Shown: in pieces, positions 7,691-14,779 of the stretch | Numbering within the stretch: position 1 is the first letter of the stretch | Layout: each line of letters begins with the position of its first letter | Notes under the pieces: model-generated | The model's database searches: none | Seen by the model: only the letters and a program-made list of their open reading frames with translations | What the model was told of the DNA's origin: nothing | Source: Actinobacteria bacterium UBA3120 | GTDB lineage: Bacteria > Actinomycetota > Actinomycetes > S36-B12 | Length of the DNA stretch: 22,551 bases | Reading direction: 5' to 3' | Assembly: GCA_002365735.1 (NCBI GenBank) | Contig: DEZY01000062.1 | Coordinates: 18,473 to 41,023, forward strand | Position numbers and translations under genes: made by a program

Positions 7691-8413
7691 ATGCTCACCG
7701 CGGGGGCAGTTAATGAGCTGATTCGCGAGTTGAGATCACCCGATGTGACAGCGGCCCGAACCGATGAACTTAAGAGTGAAATTATCGCTGAGCATCAAGG
7801 TTTGATCCACCATTTTATTCGTTTATACGACGTGCAGGTTGTGGAAGATTTGGTTCAGCTTGGAACCATCGGAGTACTGGCTGCAATTGATAAATTTGAT
7901 CTTGACAGGCAGGTCGCCTTCGCCACCTTCGCGGGTGTACGAATCCGGGGTGAAATTTCACACTATTTGCGCGATAACGCGACGATTCGGATCCCCAGGT
8001 CGGTGCAATCGCACATCAAAGTGGTCCGGACCGCGCAGGATACCTTTGTTGCCCAGCACAACCAGCTGCCCACTTTCGTTCAGCTGGCGATTCATGCTGA
8101 TCTCAATCGAAGTGAGCTCTTCGATGCTATGCAAGCCAACCAGAGCACCCACCTATTTTCTTTGGATGACCCCGAAACGTACCTAGACATTCCCGCCACG
8201 CACAGCGAATACGAGTTCGTTGACGAATGGGCTTCGGTTCGACCCGCAATTGATCAACTGGCTCCACTTGAGCGAAAGATCCTTGGGATGCGGTTCATCG
8301 AGCAAAAAAGGCAAGGTGAAATTGCGCAGGAACTTGGCATGAATCAAATGGCGGTCTCTCGGCGTCTCAATTCGATTCTCGAGCGACTTCGTCACCATGT
8401 AACTGCTGTGTAA
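7691..8413 (+). CDS. sigF: RNA polymerase sigma factor of the SigF/SigB group
   Basis: A 240-residue sigma-70 family factor lacking region 1. Region 2 (about residues 33-95) includes the core-binding segment VEDLVQLGTIGVLAAIDKFD and the DNA-melting part FATFAGVRIRGEISHYLRDN. Region 3 is about 120-150. Region 4 (about 185-237) holds LAPLERKILGMRF and the helix-turn-helix GEIAQELGMNQMAVSRRLN. Length and layout match stress/stationary-phase SigF. The upstream neighbour is its likely anti-sigma factor. No anti-anti-sigma (STAS) gene is in the window. I found no clear SigF promoter (GTTT-N16-GGGTA) before the operon, so autoregulation is not shown. The last 47 bases overlap the convergent membrane gene. 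Confidence 0.93.
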   Translation: MLTAGAVNELIRELRSPDVTAARTDELKSEIIAEHQGLIHHFIRLYDVQVVEDLVQLGTIGVLAAIDKFDLDRQVAFATFAGVRIRGEISHYLRDNATIRIPRSVQSHIKVVRTAQDTFVAQHNQLPTFVQLAIHADLNRSELFDAMQANQSTHLFSLDDPETYLDIPATHSEYEFVDEWASVRPAIDQLAPLERKILGMRFIEQKRQGEIAQELGMNQMAVSRRLNSILERLRHHVTAV

Positions 8414-8792
8414 CGCGTGGCGTAAATGCCATGAAGGTGCCAACAAGTGCCACTATCGTCACGCCTACTGCTATAATCTGTTGCAGCAATTCAGTTGCGC
8501 CGATCAGCGGGACGCTGACAACCAGGGCCAGTACCTGAGCCAAAGCAAAGGGTGCGCGCGCCCATCTACGCCGACCGAACCATCCGAACGACACACCCAA
8601 CATCGCAGCTCCGAATATGGCGAAAATCAGTACTTCCAGGGTCACGCCAGAAGCGTTAGCGACCTGCGACGGGCCCGTGAGCCCATCCCGGGAGATGCCA
8701 ATCACGACAAGAAATGCGTACGCCAGATAAAAAAGGCCTTCGATCGCGCTGATGGCACCTAGGAATCGGAGTCGGTTCTCAGTTGATCTCAC
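8367..8792 (-). CDS. Small integral membrane protein with four predicted helices
   Basis: A 141-residue protein with four hydrophobic segments at about 10-33, 50-72, 80-98 and 104-124, and a basic GRRRWAR loop between the second and third. I do not recognise a functional motif; it looks like one of the small uncharacterised actinobacterial membrane proteins. The start is GTG 8792, because a strong AGGAGG (8806-8801) lies eight bases before it; the upstream GTG at 8801 overlaps that site. The 3' end runs antisense into the last 47 bases of sigF. The gene diverges from the lipid-kinase gene across about 60 bases. Confidence 0.75.
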   Translation of the reverse strand: MRSTENRLRFLGAISAIEGLFYLAYAFLVVIGISRDGLTGPSQVANASGVTLEVLIFAIFGAAMLGVSFGWFGRRRWARAPFALAQVLALVVSVPLIGATELLQQIIAVGVTIVALVGTFMAFTPRVTQQLHGDEVARESN

Positions 8793-8800
8793 ATCGGCCA

Positions 8801-8806
8801 CCTCCT
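8801..8806 (-). promoter_or_regulatory. Strong ribosome binding site of the membrane protein gene
   Basis: AGGAGG on the minus strand, eight bases from GTG 8792. It rules out the in-frame GTG at 8801, which shares a base with it. Confidence 0.7.
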
Positions 8807-8852
8807 AAGCGTAACGCCAAAGCGCACTTGGACTGAGCCAGCGTAGAGTGAG

Positions 8853-9812
8853 ATGGTGCGAGCTTTGCTGGTGGTCAACCCAAACGCCACAAGTACATCT
8901 CCTCGTGTTATCGACGTAATCGTGCGAGCACTCTCACATGAATTGGATCTTGAAGTCACCATGACAACGCATAAGGGGCATGCGCACTCAATCGGTGAAT
9001 ACGCCGTTGAAACCGAGATTCCTTTAGTAATAACTCTTGGTGGAGACGGCGTGGTCAATGAAGTGGTTAACGGAATCATGTGGACCAACCCCCTAAAGTC
9101 CAAACCGGCAATCGCGCCAATTCCTGGAGGCAGCGGAAATGTTTTTGTTCGCGCATTGGGCTTGCCTGTTGATCCCGTTGAAGCGACCGGGGCGATTATG
9201 GAGGGTTGCCGTGCGGACCGTTTTCGTACGATTAGCTTGGGTCTTGCCGCTGCAACTCGTGACAATGGGCAGACTTTGAGTCGGTACTTTGTGGCCAATT
9301 CTGGCATTGGGCTTGATGCAACGATCATCGCTGCGATGGATCAGGACCGAAAAACGGGCGTAAGCGCGTCACCACTTCGCTATCTAGGAACCACAGCGCG
9401 TGAATACCTTCGCCGGAGCAACCGGAGGGCATCCATTGAGGTTTCCCGACCCGGAAACGCCTCGGTTGACCACGCGCGCGTGGTACTTGTTCAGAACTCA
9501 TCACCCTGGACGTTCTTTGGTTCCTGGGCGCTGGACCCCAATCCCGCGGCCAGCTTTGCTACCGGCCTTGACGTCTTTATCGTGTGCAAGCTGGACCCCA
9601 TCTCTACCGCGCGGGCGGCACGCCGGATCATCACCCGATCACGCCGCAAGGCCTCAGCAAACGCTTACACGAGCTGGCACGACCAAAACACTTTCTCAAT
9701 TGCCGCCGACCCCGAAGTTCCCTTTCAAATCGATGGTGAGGCCCTTGGCCATGTTTCCCAGGTTCAATTCACCCACCAGGCAGATGCTCTTAAAGTGATC
9801 GACCCTCTGTGA
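8853..9812 (+). CDS. Diacylglycerol kinase catalytic-domain lipid kinase (DagK/YegS type)
   Basis: A 319-residue protein. The ATP-binding signature LGGDGVVNEVVNG spans residues 62-74, and PGGSGNVFVRALG (91-103) is the second conserved loop. An N-terminal VVNPNA motif and a C-terminal lipid-kinase beta domain with QIDGE complete the usual architecture. The family phosphorylates diacylglycerol or related lipids at the inner face of the membrane, and some actinobacterial members act in phospholipid recycling or phosphatidylinositol synthesis. The exact lipid cannot be read from sequence. The start ATG has only a weak ribosome site. The gene is followed by a 269-base gap before whiB1. Confidence 0.9.
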   Translation: MVRALLVVNPNATSTSPRVIDVIVRALSHELDLEVTMTTHKGHAHSIGEYAVETEIPLVITLGGDGVVNEVVNGIMWTNPLKSKPAIAPIPGGSGNVFVRALGLPVDPVEATGAIMEGCRADRFRTISLGLAAATRDNGQTLSRYFVANSGIGLDATIIAAMDQDRKTGVSASPLRYLGTTAREYLRRSNRRASIEVSRPGNASVDHARVVLVQNSSPWTFFGSWALDPNPAASFATGLDVFIVCKLDPISTARAARRIITRSRRKASANAYTSWHDQNTFSIAADPEVPFQIDGEALGHVSQVQFTHQADALKVIDPL

Positions 9813-9837
9813 AAATATTGGCGTAACGGACAAATAG

Positions 9838-9843
9838 TACAAT
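9838..9843 (+). promoter_or_regulatory. Possible -10 element upstream of whiB1
   Basis: TACAAT is a good -10 box 26 bases after the lipid-kinase gene. No well spaced -35 box is visible: TTGGCG is only 14 bases upstream. If used, it would give whiB1 a leader of about 230 bases. The 9813-10081 gap holds no gene that I can support. Confidence 0.25.
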
Positions 9844-9919
9844 TAGGCCAGATGTGACCCATTCAACACGAAAAACTTGCAATTCCCACAAAGTTTCTGT
9901 CGTTTCCACTTGTACCCGA

Positions 9920-9943
9920 GGCCAAGGTCTGGGAACCTAGGCC
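9920..9943. repeat. Imperfect inverted repeat in the whiB1 upstream region
   Basis: GGCCAAGGT (9920-9928) and ACCTAGGCC (9935-9943) pair with one central mismatch around a six-base loop. It could be an RNA hairpin in the leader or an operator. Confidence 0.35.
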
Positions 9944-10020
9944 TGCCCTAGTTTTGACGGGCTGGCCGCCTTCCCCCCTGGGCCAGTGAAGCGAACCTTC
10001 ACCCCAAGTGGAAGCCAGCG

Positions 10021-10036
10021 CGTGAAAGCATTCACA
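10021..10036. promoter_or_regulatory. CRP-like palindrome before whiB1
   Basis: CGTGA-AAGCAT-TCACA keeps the perfect GTGA-N6-TCAC core of CRP/FNR-family sites. It lies about 46 bases before the whiB1 start codon. In M. tuberculosis the cAMP receptor protein Rv3676 binds the whiB1 promoter, with the consensus TGTGA-N6-TCACA. A weaker partner, TGTGA-N6-CAACA, is at 9853-9868. No CRP gene is in the window. Confidence 0.5.
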
Positions 10037-10037
10037 A

Positions 10038-10056
10038 GTGCTGGCGAACCCAGCAC
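10038..10056 (+). other. Short perfect hairpin in the whiB1 leader
   Basis: GTGCTGG (10038-10044) and CCAGCAC (10050-10056) pair perfectly around CGAAC. It lies directly after the CRP-like site and 12 bases before the GGAG ribosome site (10069-10072), so it could affect translation of whiB1. Confidence 0.4.
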
Positions 10057-10081
10057 CTCAGTAAAGATGGAGTGATCCCGC

Positions 10082-10336
10082 ATGGACTGGCGCCACGAGG
10101 CAGCCTGCCGTGACGAAGACCCTGAGTTGTTCTTCCCAATCGGCAATACTGGACCTGCATTGGTCCAAATTGAAGAGGCTAAGGCCGTCTGTCGTCGTTG
10201 TCCTGTCGTGGACGACTGCTTGCGGTGGGCGCTTGAGACGGGCCAAGACTCCGGCGTGTGGGGCGGACTCAGTGAAGACGAGCGTCGCGCACTTAAACGA
10301 CGTAACGCACGTCTGCGTGCTCGCACAACCGCTTAG
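10082..10336 (+). CDS. whiB1: WhiB1-type iron-sulfur transcription regulator
   Basis: An 84-residue WhiB protein. Cys9, Cys37, Cys40 and Cys46 bind a [4Fe-4S] cluster. GVWGG, followed by SEDERRALKRRNARLRAR, gives the beta turn and the basic DNA-binding tail. The N-terminus MDWRHEAACRDEDPELFFP closely follows M. tuberculosis WhiB1 as I remember it, an essential nitric-oxide-sensitive regulator that binds domain 4 of the principal sigma factor. The neighbour pdtaS is the same as in mycobacteria (Rv3219/Rv3220c). A GGAG lies nine bases before the ATG. Its stop codon overlaps that of the convergent pdtaS (TTAG). Upstream CRP-like and hairpin elements suggest control by cAMP signalling and leader structure. 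Confidence 0.96.
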   Translation: MDWRHEAACRDEDPELFFPIGNTGPALVQIEEAKAVCRRCPVVDDCLRWALETGQDSGVWGGLSEDERRALKRRNARLRARTTA

Positions 10337-11832
10337 CCTCCAGACTCTCTTCGCGCAACCGGAATGCTGATCATTACTCGGGTTCCGATATTTCCAGTCT
10401 CGTTGGCCTGCACTGGTTCGATCGTTACGTGACCTGCGAGTTCGCCAAATATCAAATCCGACACAATGGTTAAACCCAACCCGCAATTCGGGAGCTGCGT
10501 TAGCGGTACTGCCGATTGCACGGTCCCGATTCCGTTGTCGCTGACAATCGCACGTAGATGACCTTTATCGCGCTCGGCGCTCACCAAAATTTCCGTGGCC
10601 CCTGAATGCTCAACAACATTATGGATCAATTCCGACACCGCCATAGCTAATGGCGTCGCGACCCGCGAATTGAGCGTTCCAAAACTCCCGTGAACAACGC
10701 TCTCAAGTTTCACTCCATCGTGACGAATTAACCCAAGCAATGACCCAACAAGAGCATCGAAATCCACGTTAGTCGCCGCTTCGCGGGAAAGTGAATCGTG
10801 GATGGCCGCGATCACCTCAATGCGAGCCTGCGCGTCTCCCAAGGCTTCGGTAACCGCGGAATTACCCGCCCGCCTACCTTGTAAGCGCAAAACTGAAGTT
10901 ACCATTTGCAGATTGTTCTTAACTCGGTGATTGATCTCCTTGATGATCGCATCCTTTGAGAGTAATTCCTTTTGGTGCTCTCGCAGGTCAGTAACATCTT
11001 TGACGACTATTATCGTGCAGGAATCCTTCGTCGCGGGTGAGGGTGATGGGGCTAAGTAGTGGGACGCCAACATCAGAGTTGCGCCATCACCCACGAGGTC
11101 TGCCATCCCGGTTGCACCACCATGTGAAAGCTTGATCAAAGGTTGAGACATCCCCGCCGCTGCCACATTCATCCGTTTTGCTATTTCAAAAAACCCCTGC
11201 CCCATCAAGTCAATTGCCAGACCCATTTTCCGAAACGAGCTCACGGCATTCGGACTTGCGAAGTTAACCGTTCCAGTTTTGTCCAGTCTGATTACGCCGT
11301 CTCCTGCCCGCGGCAACTCCCAACGATTTAATTCGTTAAGTGAGTCAGAACTCCATGCTTGACCGCAAGAGATCATGGCAAATATTGAGTCAGCGCTCTC
11401 TAAATACACTTGTTCGAGTCTTCCGGCAACACGAGGTGCGCCACTGCAGTGTCGGGCTATTACTGCAATCACTTGTTCATTCCACTTAACTGGGATTGCC
11501 TCAACTCCCACGGGTGAAAGAGGCTCGTGTATCTCACGAACAATGGTTGCTTGACCCAATGCTTCGGCTCGGTCAAGATAATGGAATCTTCCTTTTGGTG
11601 CAAAAGTGCCAACAACATCCTCGCCCAAAGTGGTCGGCGCAGTAGTCGGGCGAATTTGGGCGACTGCGGTCATCCCGCCGTCATTCCACGTGGGCGCCCA
11701 GAGAACCAAGTCGCTTAACGCAAAGTCGGCTAGCAATGACCAATTCGACGTGAGAATCTCCAGAACCACGATTGCCTCTTGTGGGAGCTCAGTGCGCTCC
11801 CCCAAGATTTTAGCTACTTGCCCCACGCCCAC
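10333..11832 (-). CDS. pdtaS: Sensor histidine kinase of the PdtaS type (GAF-PAS-HisKA_2-HATPase)
   Basis: A 499-residue soluble kinase with no membrane segment, close to the 501 residues of M. tuberculosis PdtaS. An N-terminal GAF-like domain (about 1-150) is followed by a PAS domain (about 170-290), and then the HisKA_2 dimerisation motif INHRVKNNLQ with phospho-acceptor His302. The HATPase domain shows the N-box ELIHNVVEH, the G1 box SDNGIG and the G2 box GLGLTIV. The family phosphorylates PdtaR, an RNA-binding antiterminator, and in mycobacteria it responds to nitric oxide and copper. PdtaR is not in the window. The start could be GTG 11832 or GTG 11826. Only 16 bases separate GTG 11832 from the divergent IlvG-like gene. 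Confidence 0.93.
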   Translation of the reverse strand: MGVGQVAKILGERTELPQEAIVVLEILTSNWSLLADFALSDLVLWAPTWNDGGMTAVAQIRPTTAPTTLGEDVVGTFAPKGRFHYLDRAEALGQATIVREIHEPLSPVGVEAIPVKWNEQVIAVIARHCSGAPRVAGRLEQVYLESADSIFAMISCGQAWSSDSLNELNRWELPRAGDGVIRLDKTGTVNFASPNAVSSFRKMGLAIDLMGQGFFEIAKRMNVAAAGMSQPLIKLSHGGATGMADLVGDGATLMLASHYLAPSPSPATKDSCTIIVVKDVTDLREHQKELLSKDAIIKEINHRVKNNLQMVTSVLRLQGRRAGNSAVTEALGDAQARIEVIAAIHDSLSREAATNVDFDALVGSLLGLIRHDGVKLESVVHGSFGTLNSRVATPLAMAVSELIHNVVEHSGATEILVSAERDKGHLRAIVSDNGIGTVQSAVPLTQLPNCGLGLTIVSDLIFGELAGHVTIEPVQANETGNIGTRVMISIPVARRESGG

Positions 11833-11838
11833 ACACTA
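11833..11838 (-). promoter_or_regulatory. Candidate leaderless -10 box for pdtaS
   Basis: TAGTGT on the minus strand is followed by six bases and then GTG 11826, which fits the TANNNT-N6-start pattern of leaderless actinobacterial genes. No clear -35 box was identified. Confidence 0.25.
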
Positions 11839-11842
11839 CCCT
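11837..11842 (+). promoter_or_regulatory. Candidate leaderless -10 box for the IlvG-like gene
   Basis: TACCCT is followed by six bases (TGCCCC) and ATG 11849, the TANNNT-N6-ATG spacing of leaderless transcripts. The gene has no Shine-Dalgarno sequence. The -35 region is weak and lies inside pdtaS. Confidence 0.3.
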
Positions 11843-11848
11843 TGCCCC

Positions 11849-13468
11849 ATGAGTACCGAGGATTTACCCGCAGCCGGCCACCAGGTGATCGCGGCAGCCG
11901 AAAAATACGGTGTAAAACATCTTTTCACTCTTTCTGGCGCCCACATCTTTCCCCTTTACGACGCATGCGAAAAGCGGCCACATGCGCCCGCCCTGGTGGA
12001 CACCCGAAGTGAGCAAACAGCGGGCTTTGCTGCTGAAGCAACCGCCCGGCTCACCCGCACGCCGGGTTTCGTGGCAGCCACCGCCGGGCCCGGGGTCACT
12101 AACCTCCTCACCCCGATCACCAGCGCATTCTTTAACGGGGCACCGCTTGTAGCAATCGGCGGAAGATCCCCTGACTTTCGCTGGGGACTTGGTGCCTTGC
12201 AGGAACTCGATCAGCCACCGCTATTTGCCTCAGTGACCAAGTCGGCGATCACCGCACATGATTGTGAACAGGTTGGCAACCTCACCGAGGCTGCCTTCGC
12301 AACTGCAATGTCACCACACCAGGGCCCAACTTTTCTCGACATACCCATGGACACGCTTTTCACGCCTGCACCGGTCCTCACCGAACCACTGGCAAGTATC
12401 ACGAAACCGCAATCAGACCTCACCCAACTTGACCTCGCTATCGAAATGATCGGTGCCGCGCAACGCCCGGTGATTATTGCTGGTGGAGATATTTGGCAAA
12501 ATCAAGCAGAACTTCAATTCCGGGCGCTCATTGCGCAAATCAGCATTCCAGTGATTGTCAATGGGATGGCGCGCGGGATTCTGAACCCAACGAATCCGCT
12601 ACTGGTAACTCCCGCTCGCTCATACGCACTCAAAAATGCCGACCTCGTAATCGTGGCAGGGACCCCGCTTGATTTTCGACTTGGCTATGGAGATTTCGGC
12701 GACGCACACGTAATTTTTATTTCCGATGATCCCCGGACGTCACCCCTTGCCCAAGCAATTCGCATTACGGGTGATCTACCTGACCTGATGAGCACCATTG
12801 CTACCTGCCTATCGAAACCTGTGGGCACCCAATCTTGGAAAGACGACTTGGCGCAACGCAGTTCAGCCGTCCGATTGAGCAATTCCAAATTGATGGCAAC
12901 CCGCCAAGAAATGATTCATCCGGCGCAAATCTATGGCGAACTCATCCCCCGATTGACCGAGTCAACGATCACAATCGGTGACGGTGGAGACTTTGTTTCC
13001 TTTGCAGGCAAATTTATTGAGCCGCAACAACCCGGTCGCTGGCTTGATCCGGGACCGTTCGGCGCATTGGGCACAGGAATGGGATACGCCCTTGGAGCCG
13101 GGAAGTCGTTTCCCAGTGACCCGCTTGTAATGCTTCTCGGGGATGGCGCTGCAGGATTCTCACTAATGGACGTTGATTCACTGGTTCGACACAATGTAGC
13201 GTGCACAATTGTCGTAGGAAATAACGCTGGTTGGGGTCTTGAACGCCACCCGATGCGTTTTCTCTACGGATACGATGTTCTCGCTGAGCTGGAACCAAGC
13301 CGCTATGACCAAGTGGTCGGGGCGTTGGGCGGGGCTGGGGAGGTCGTCACGGAGATTTCCGACCTAGGTCCAGCTCTTGACCGTGCCATGAATTCGGGAG
13401 TCCCTTACTTAGTAAATGTCATGACCGACCCCGAAGTGGCATACCCCCGCTCAACCACGGGCATTTAA
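11849..13468 (+). CDS. Acetolactate synthase-like thiamine-diphosphate enzyme (IlvG-like)
   Basis: A 539-residue protein with the three-domain fold of the acetolactate synthase family. The N-terminal pyrimidine domain holds catalytic Glu55 (DTRSEQTAGFAAE) and the GPGVTN loop. The middle domain follows from about 190. The C-terminal domain carries the cofactor motif GDGAAGF with its downstream GNN. It closely resembles M. tuberculosis Rv1820, named IlvG (RWGLGALQELD, WLDPGPFG, LERHPMRFLYGY), rather than the main biosynthetic IlvB. Real acetolactate synthesis is unproven for this subgroup; a 2-hydroxyacyl-CoA lyase or decarboxylase role is possible. No regulatory subunit gene is near. The ATG at 11849 starts the conserved region; reading further upstream would run antisense into pdtaS. 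Its stop abuts that of the convergent thioesterase. Confidence 0.85.
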   Translation: MSTEDLPAAGHQVIAAAEKYGVKHLFTLSGAHIFPLYDACEKRPHAPALVDTRSEQTAGFAAEATARLTRTPGFVAATAGPGVTNLLTPITSAFFNGAPLVAIGGRSPDFRWGLGALQELDQPPLFASVTKSAITAHDCEQVGNLTEAAFATAMSPHQGPTFLDIPMDTLFTPAPVLTEPLASITKPQSDLTQLDLAIEMIGAAQRPVIIAGGDIWQNQAELQFRALIAQISIPVIVNGMARGILNPTNPLLVTPARSYALKNADLVIVAGTPLDFRLGYGDFGDAHVIFISDDPRTSPLAQAIRITGDLPDLMSTIATCLSKPVGTQSWKDDLAQRSSAVRLSNSKLMATRQEMIHPAQIYGELIPRLTESTITIGDGGDFVSFAGKFIEPQQPGRWLDPGPFGALGTGMGYALGAGKSFPSDPLVMLLGDGAAGFSLMDVDSLVRHNVACTIVVGNNAGWGLERHPMRFLYGYDVLAELEPSRYDQVVGALGGAGEVVTEISDLGPALDRAMNSGVPYLVNVMTDPEVAYPRSTTGI

Positions 13469-13855
13469 CTAAATCCAAGAGTTGCGAGCAACTCGCACGC
13501 GCGTAATTTTGCCCGTACCGACTTGCATCTCCGCATTGCGAAGGTCAATGGAGAAAATAATCCGATCACCGGATACAGATTCGACCAGTGCATTGGCGTA
13601 CACACTCTCCCCGACTGAAGTGGGAGAAAGATGTAAAAAATCAATCTTGTATCCGACCGTCGTGCAGTCGCCGCAGACCGCTTCAGATATTGCAATAGTG
13701 GTTACCGACTCGCACCAGGCAATTGCTATAGGTGTTGCCAGCACATTTACCGATCCGCTGCCCAGGGCAATCGCTGTATCACTTGGACTCACCGTGAACT
13801 CGCGTTTTGCCGTATGACCAACGACGTGATCAATGCAAGTACATGAGGAACTCAT
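13469..13855 (-). CDS. FlK-like hotdog thioesterase
   Basis: A 128-residue hotdog-fold protein of the fluoroacetyl-CoA thioesterase (FlK) family. Thr41, Glu49 and His75 have the same spacing as the FlK catalytic residues Thr42, Glu50 and His76, in the contexts LATPIAIAWCES and DFLHLSPT. The family hydrolyses acyl-CoA thioesters. Fluoroacetyl-CoA itself is unlikely as the native substrate in an ordinary actinobacterium, so a short-chain acyl-CoA clean-up role is inferred. Its ATG overlaps the stop of the biotinyl protein gene (ATGA), so the two are coupled. Its stop codon abuts that of the IlvG-like gene with no base between. Confidence 0.82.
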   Translation of the reverse strand: MSSSCTCIDHVVGHTAKREFTVSPSDTAIALGSGSVNVLATPIAIAWCESVTTIAISEAVCGDCTTVGYKIDFLHLSPTSVGESVYANALVESVSGDRIIFSIDLRNAEMQVGTGKITRVRVARNSWI

Positions 13856-14061
13856 TGGAGAATTACGAGCAGATCGCCTTCGTTGACAACGTCACCTACC
13901 GCTACGGTGAACTCGCTGACCACTCCAGCACTTTCCGCGAGTACTGGAATCTCCATTTTCATGGACTCCAAAACCAACAAAGTGTCCCCTATCGCGACAT
14001 GATCGCCGATCCCAGCCTCTAGTGAGTGGACGGAGGCAACCATCTCGGCAACAACATGCAT
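13852..14061 (-). CDS. Small biotin/lipoyl-attachment protein (TB7.3-like)
   Basis: A 69-residue stand-alone biotinyl domain. The attachment motif ESMKMEIP places the modified lysine at position 35. The two halves of the barrel (residues 1-31 and 40-69) show the family's pseudo-symmetry, with GDHVAIGD and GDVVNEGD as matching turns. It resembles TB7.3 (Rv3221c) of M. tuberculosis, which also sits beside pdtaS. The carboxylase partner is unknown and no carboxylase subunit is in the window. It overlaps the thioesterase start by four bases and lies ten bases after the SRAP gene. Confidence 0.93.
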   Translation of the reverse strand: MHVVAEMVASVHSLEAGIGDHVAIGDTLLVLESMKMEIPVLAESAGVVSEFTVAVGDVVNEGDLLVILQ

Positions 14062-14071
14062 GGGTTCGATC

Positions 14072-14743
14072 TTAGTCCGTTGAATCCAACTCCTTGATCA
14101 GCGCGGGCGAATTATTGCCCACAGAATTTACAGCTCGATCGACCCGGAATGCCCGCAAATCAATTCGGGCAAGCAGGAGCTCCCGTGCCAATTCCACATC
14201 AAATTCGGGGTCGAGCCATGCGCCCCAATGCGAGGCGGCAATACAAGCAGGCATTCGATCATGAATTGATTCCAGGTTCGGCTGAGCTGCCAAAGTGATT
14301 ATCGCGCACGTCGATTGAACTCGTCCGTCGATCATGCTTTCAACGATCAGCCCCGCTAGGGCCATGGGATGCGGGTCACCGAGCGGAGGGGAAATGAGAT
14401 ATGGATCTTTAGCCGGACGCTTCCACTCGTAGTATGCGGTGGCCGGGATAAGTATTCGATGAGTGGCAAAAGCTTTTGTGAAAGTCGCTTTTTCAATAAC
14501 GCTTTCACCCCGTGCATTTATCAGCAAAGTCGACGCTTTCCGGCTCCATTTTGGCAGGATCCCCCAACGCGCTTGGGTCAAAACCCTGCTTCCAGCAACT
14601 AAGGTGATCACGGGAATATTCACACTCGGGGCCACGTTGTAATTCGGCCTGAACTCTCGCCCCAAGAGCTCGGGATCTAGCTCCGCATCGAATTCGACTG
14701 CGATCACAGTGGGGTCATGTATTAAGACATATCGACCACACAT
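14072..14743 (-). CDS. SRAP domain protein, abasic-site DNA-protein crosslinker (YedK/HMCES family)
   Basis: A 223-residue SRAP protein. Cys2, exposed after removal of Met1, forms the thiazolidine link to abasic sites. The other active-site residues Asn76 and Arg78 (INARGES), Glu106 (YYEW) and His161 (IHDRMP) are all present and match Asn75, Glu105 and His160 of E. coli YedK. The family protects single-stranded DNA at replication forks. M. tuberculosis has its homologue (Rv3226c) beside aroA, as here. The gene appears leaderless, with a -10 box six bases before the ATG and no ribosome site. It may be cotranscribed with the biotinyl protein and thioesterase genes. Confidence 0.94.
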   Translation of the reverse strand: MCGRYVLIHDPTVIAVEFDAELDPELLGREFRPNYNVAPSVNIPVITLVAGSRVLTQARWGILPKWSRKASTLLINARGESVIEKATFTKAFATHRILIPATAYYEWKRPAKDPYLISPPLGDPHPMALAGLIVESMIDGRVQSTCAIITLAAQPNLESIHDRMPACIAASHWGAWLDPEFDVELARELLLARIDLRAFRVDRAVNSVGNNSPALIKELDSTD

Positions 14744-14759
14744 GTATCGATAATAAGGT
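14732..14759 (+). promoter_or_regulatory. Candidate aroA promoter
   Basis: TCGACC (14732-14737), a 16-base spacer and TAAGGT (14754-14759) give a leader of about 14 bases. Its -10 box overlaps the -10 box of the SRAP promoter on the other strand, so the two would compete. Confidence 0.35.
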
Positions 14760-14778
14760 GTAAGTGGAACACTGTCCC
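14750..14778 (-). promoter_or_regulatory. Candidate leaderless promoter of the SRAP gene
   Basis: On the minus strand GGGACA (14778-14773), a 17-base spacer and TATTAT (14755-14750) are followed by six bases and the ATG. Spacing and matches are good, and no Shine-Dalgarno sequence is present. Confidence 0.5.
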
Positions 14779-14779
14779 C

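Noticed and set aside
9937..10326. A 129-codon open frame on the - strand opposite whiB1
   Set aside because: It is the complement of the well conserved whiB1 and has an Arg/Ser-rich composition typical of a shadow frame.
11606..11848. An 81-residue N-terminal extension of the IlvG-like gene
   Set aside because: It is antisense to pdtaS and lacks family similarity; ATG 11849 starts right before the conserved region.
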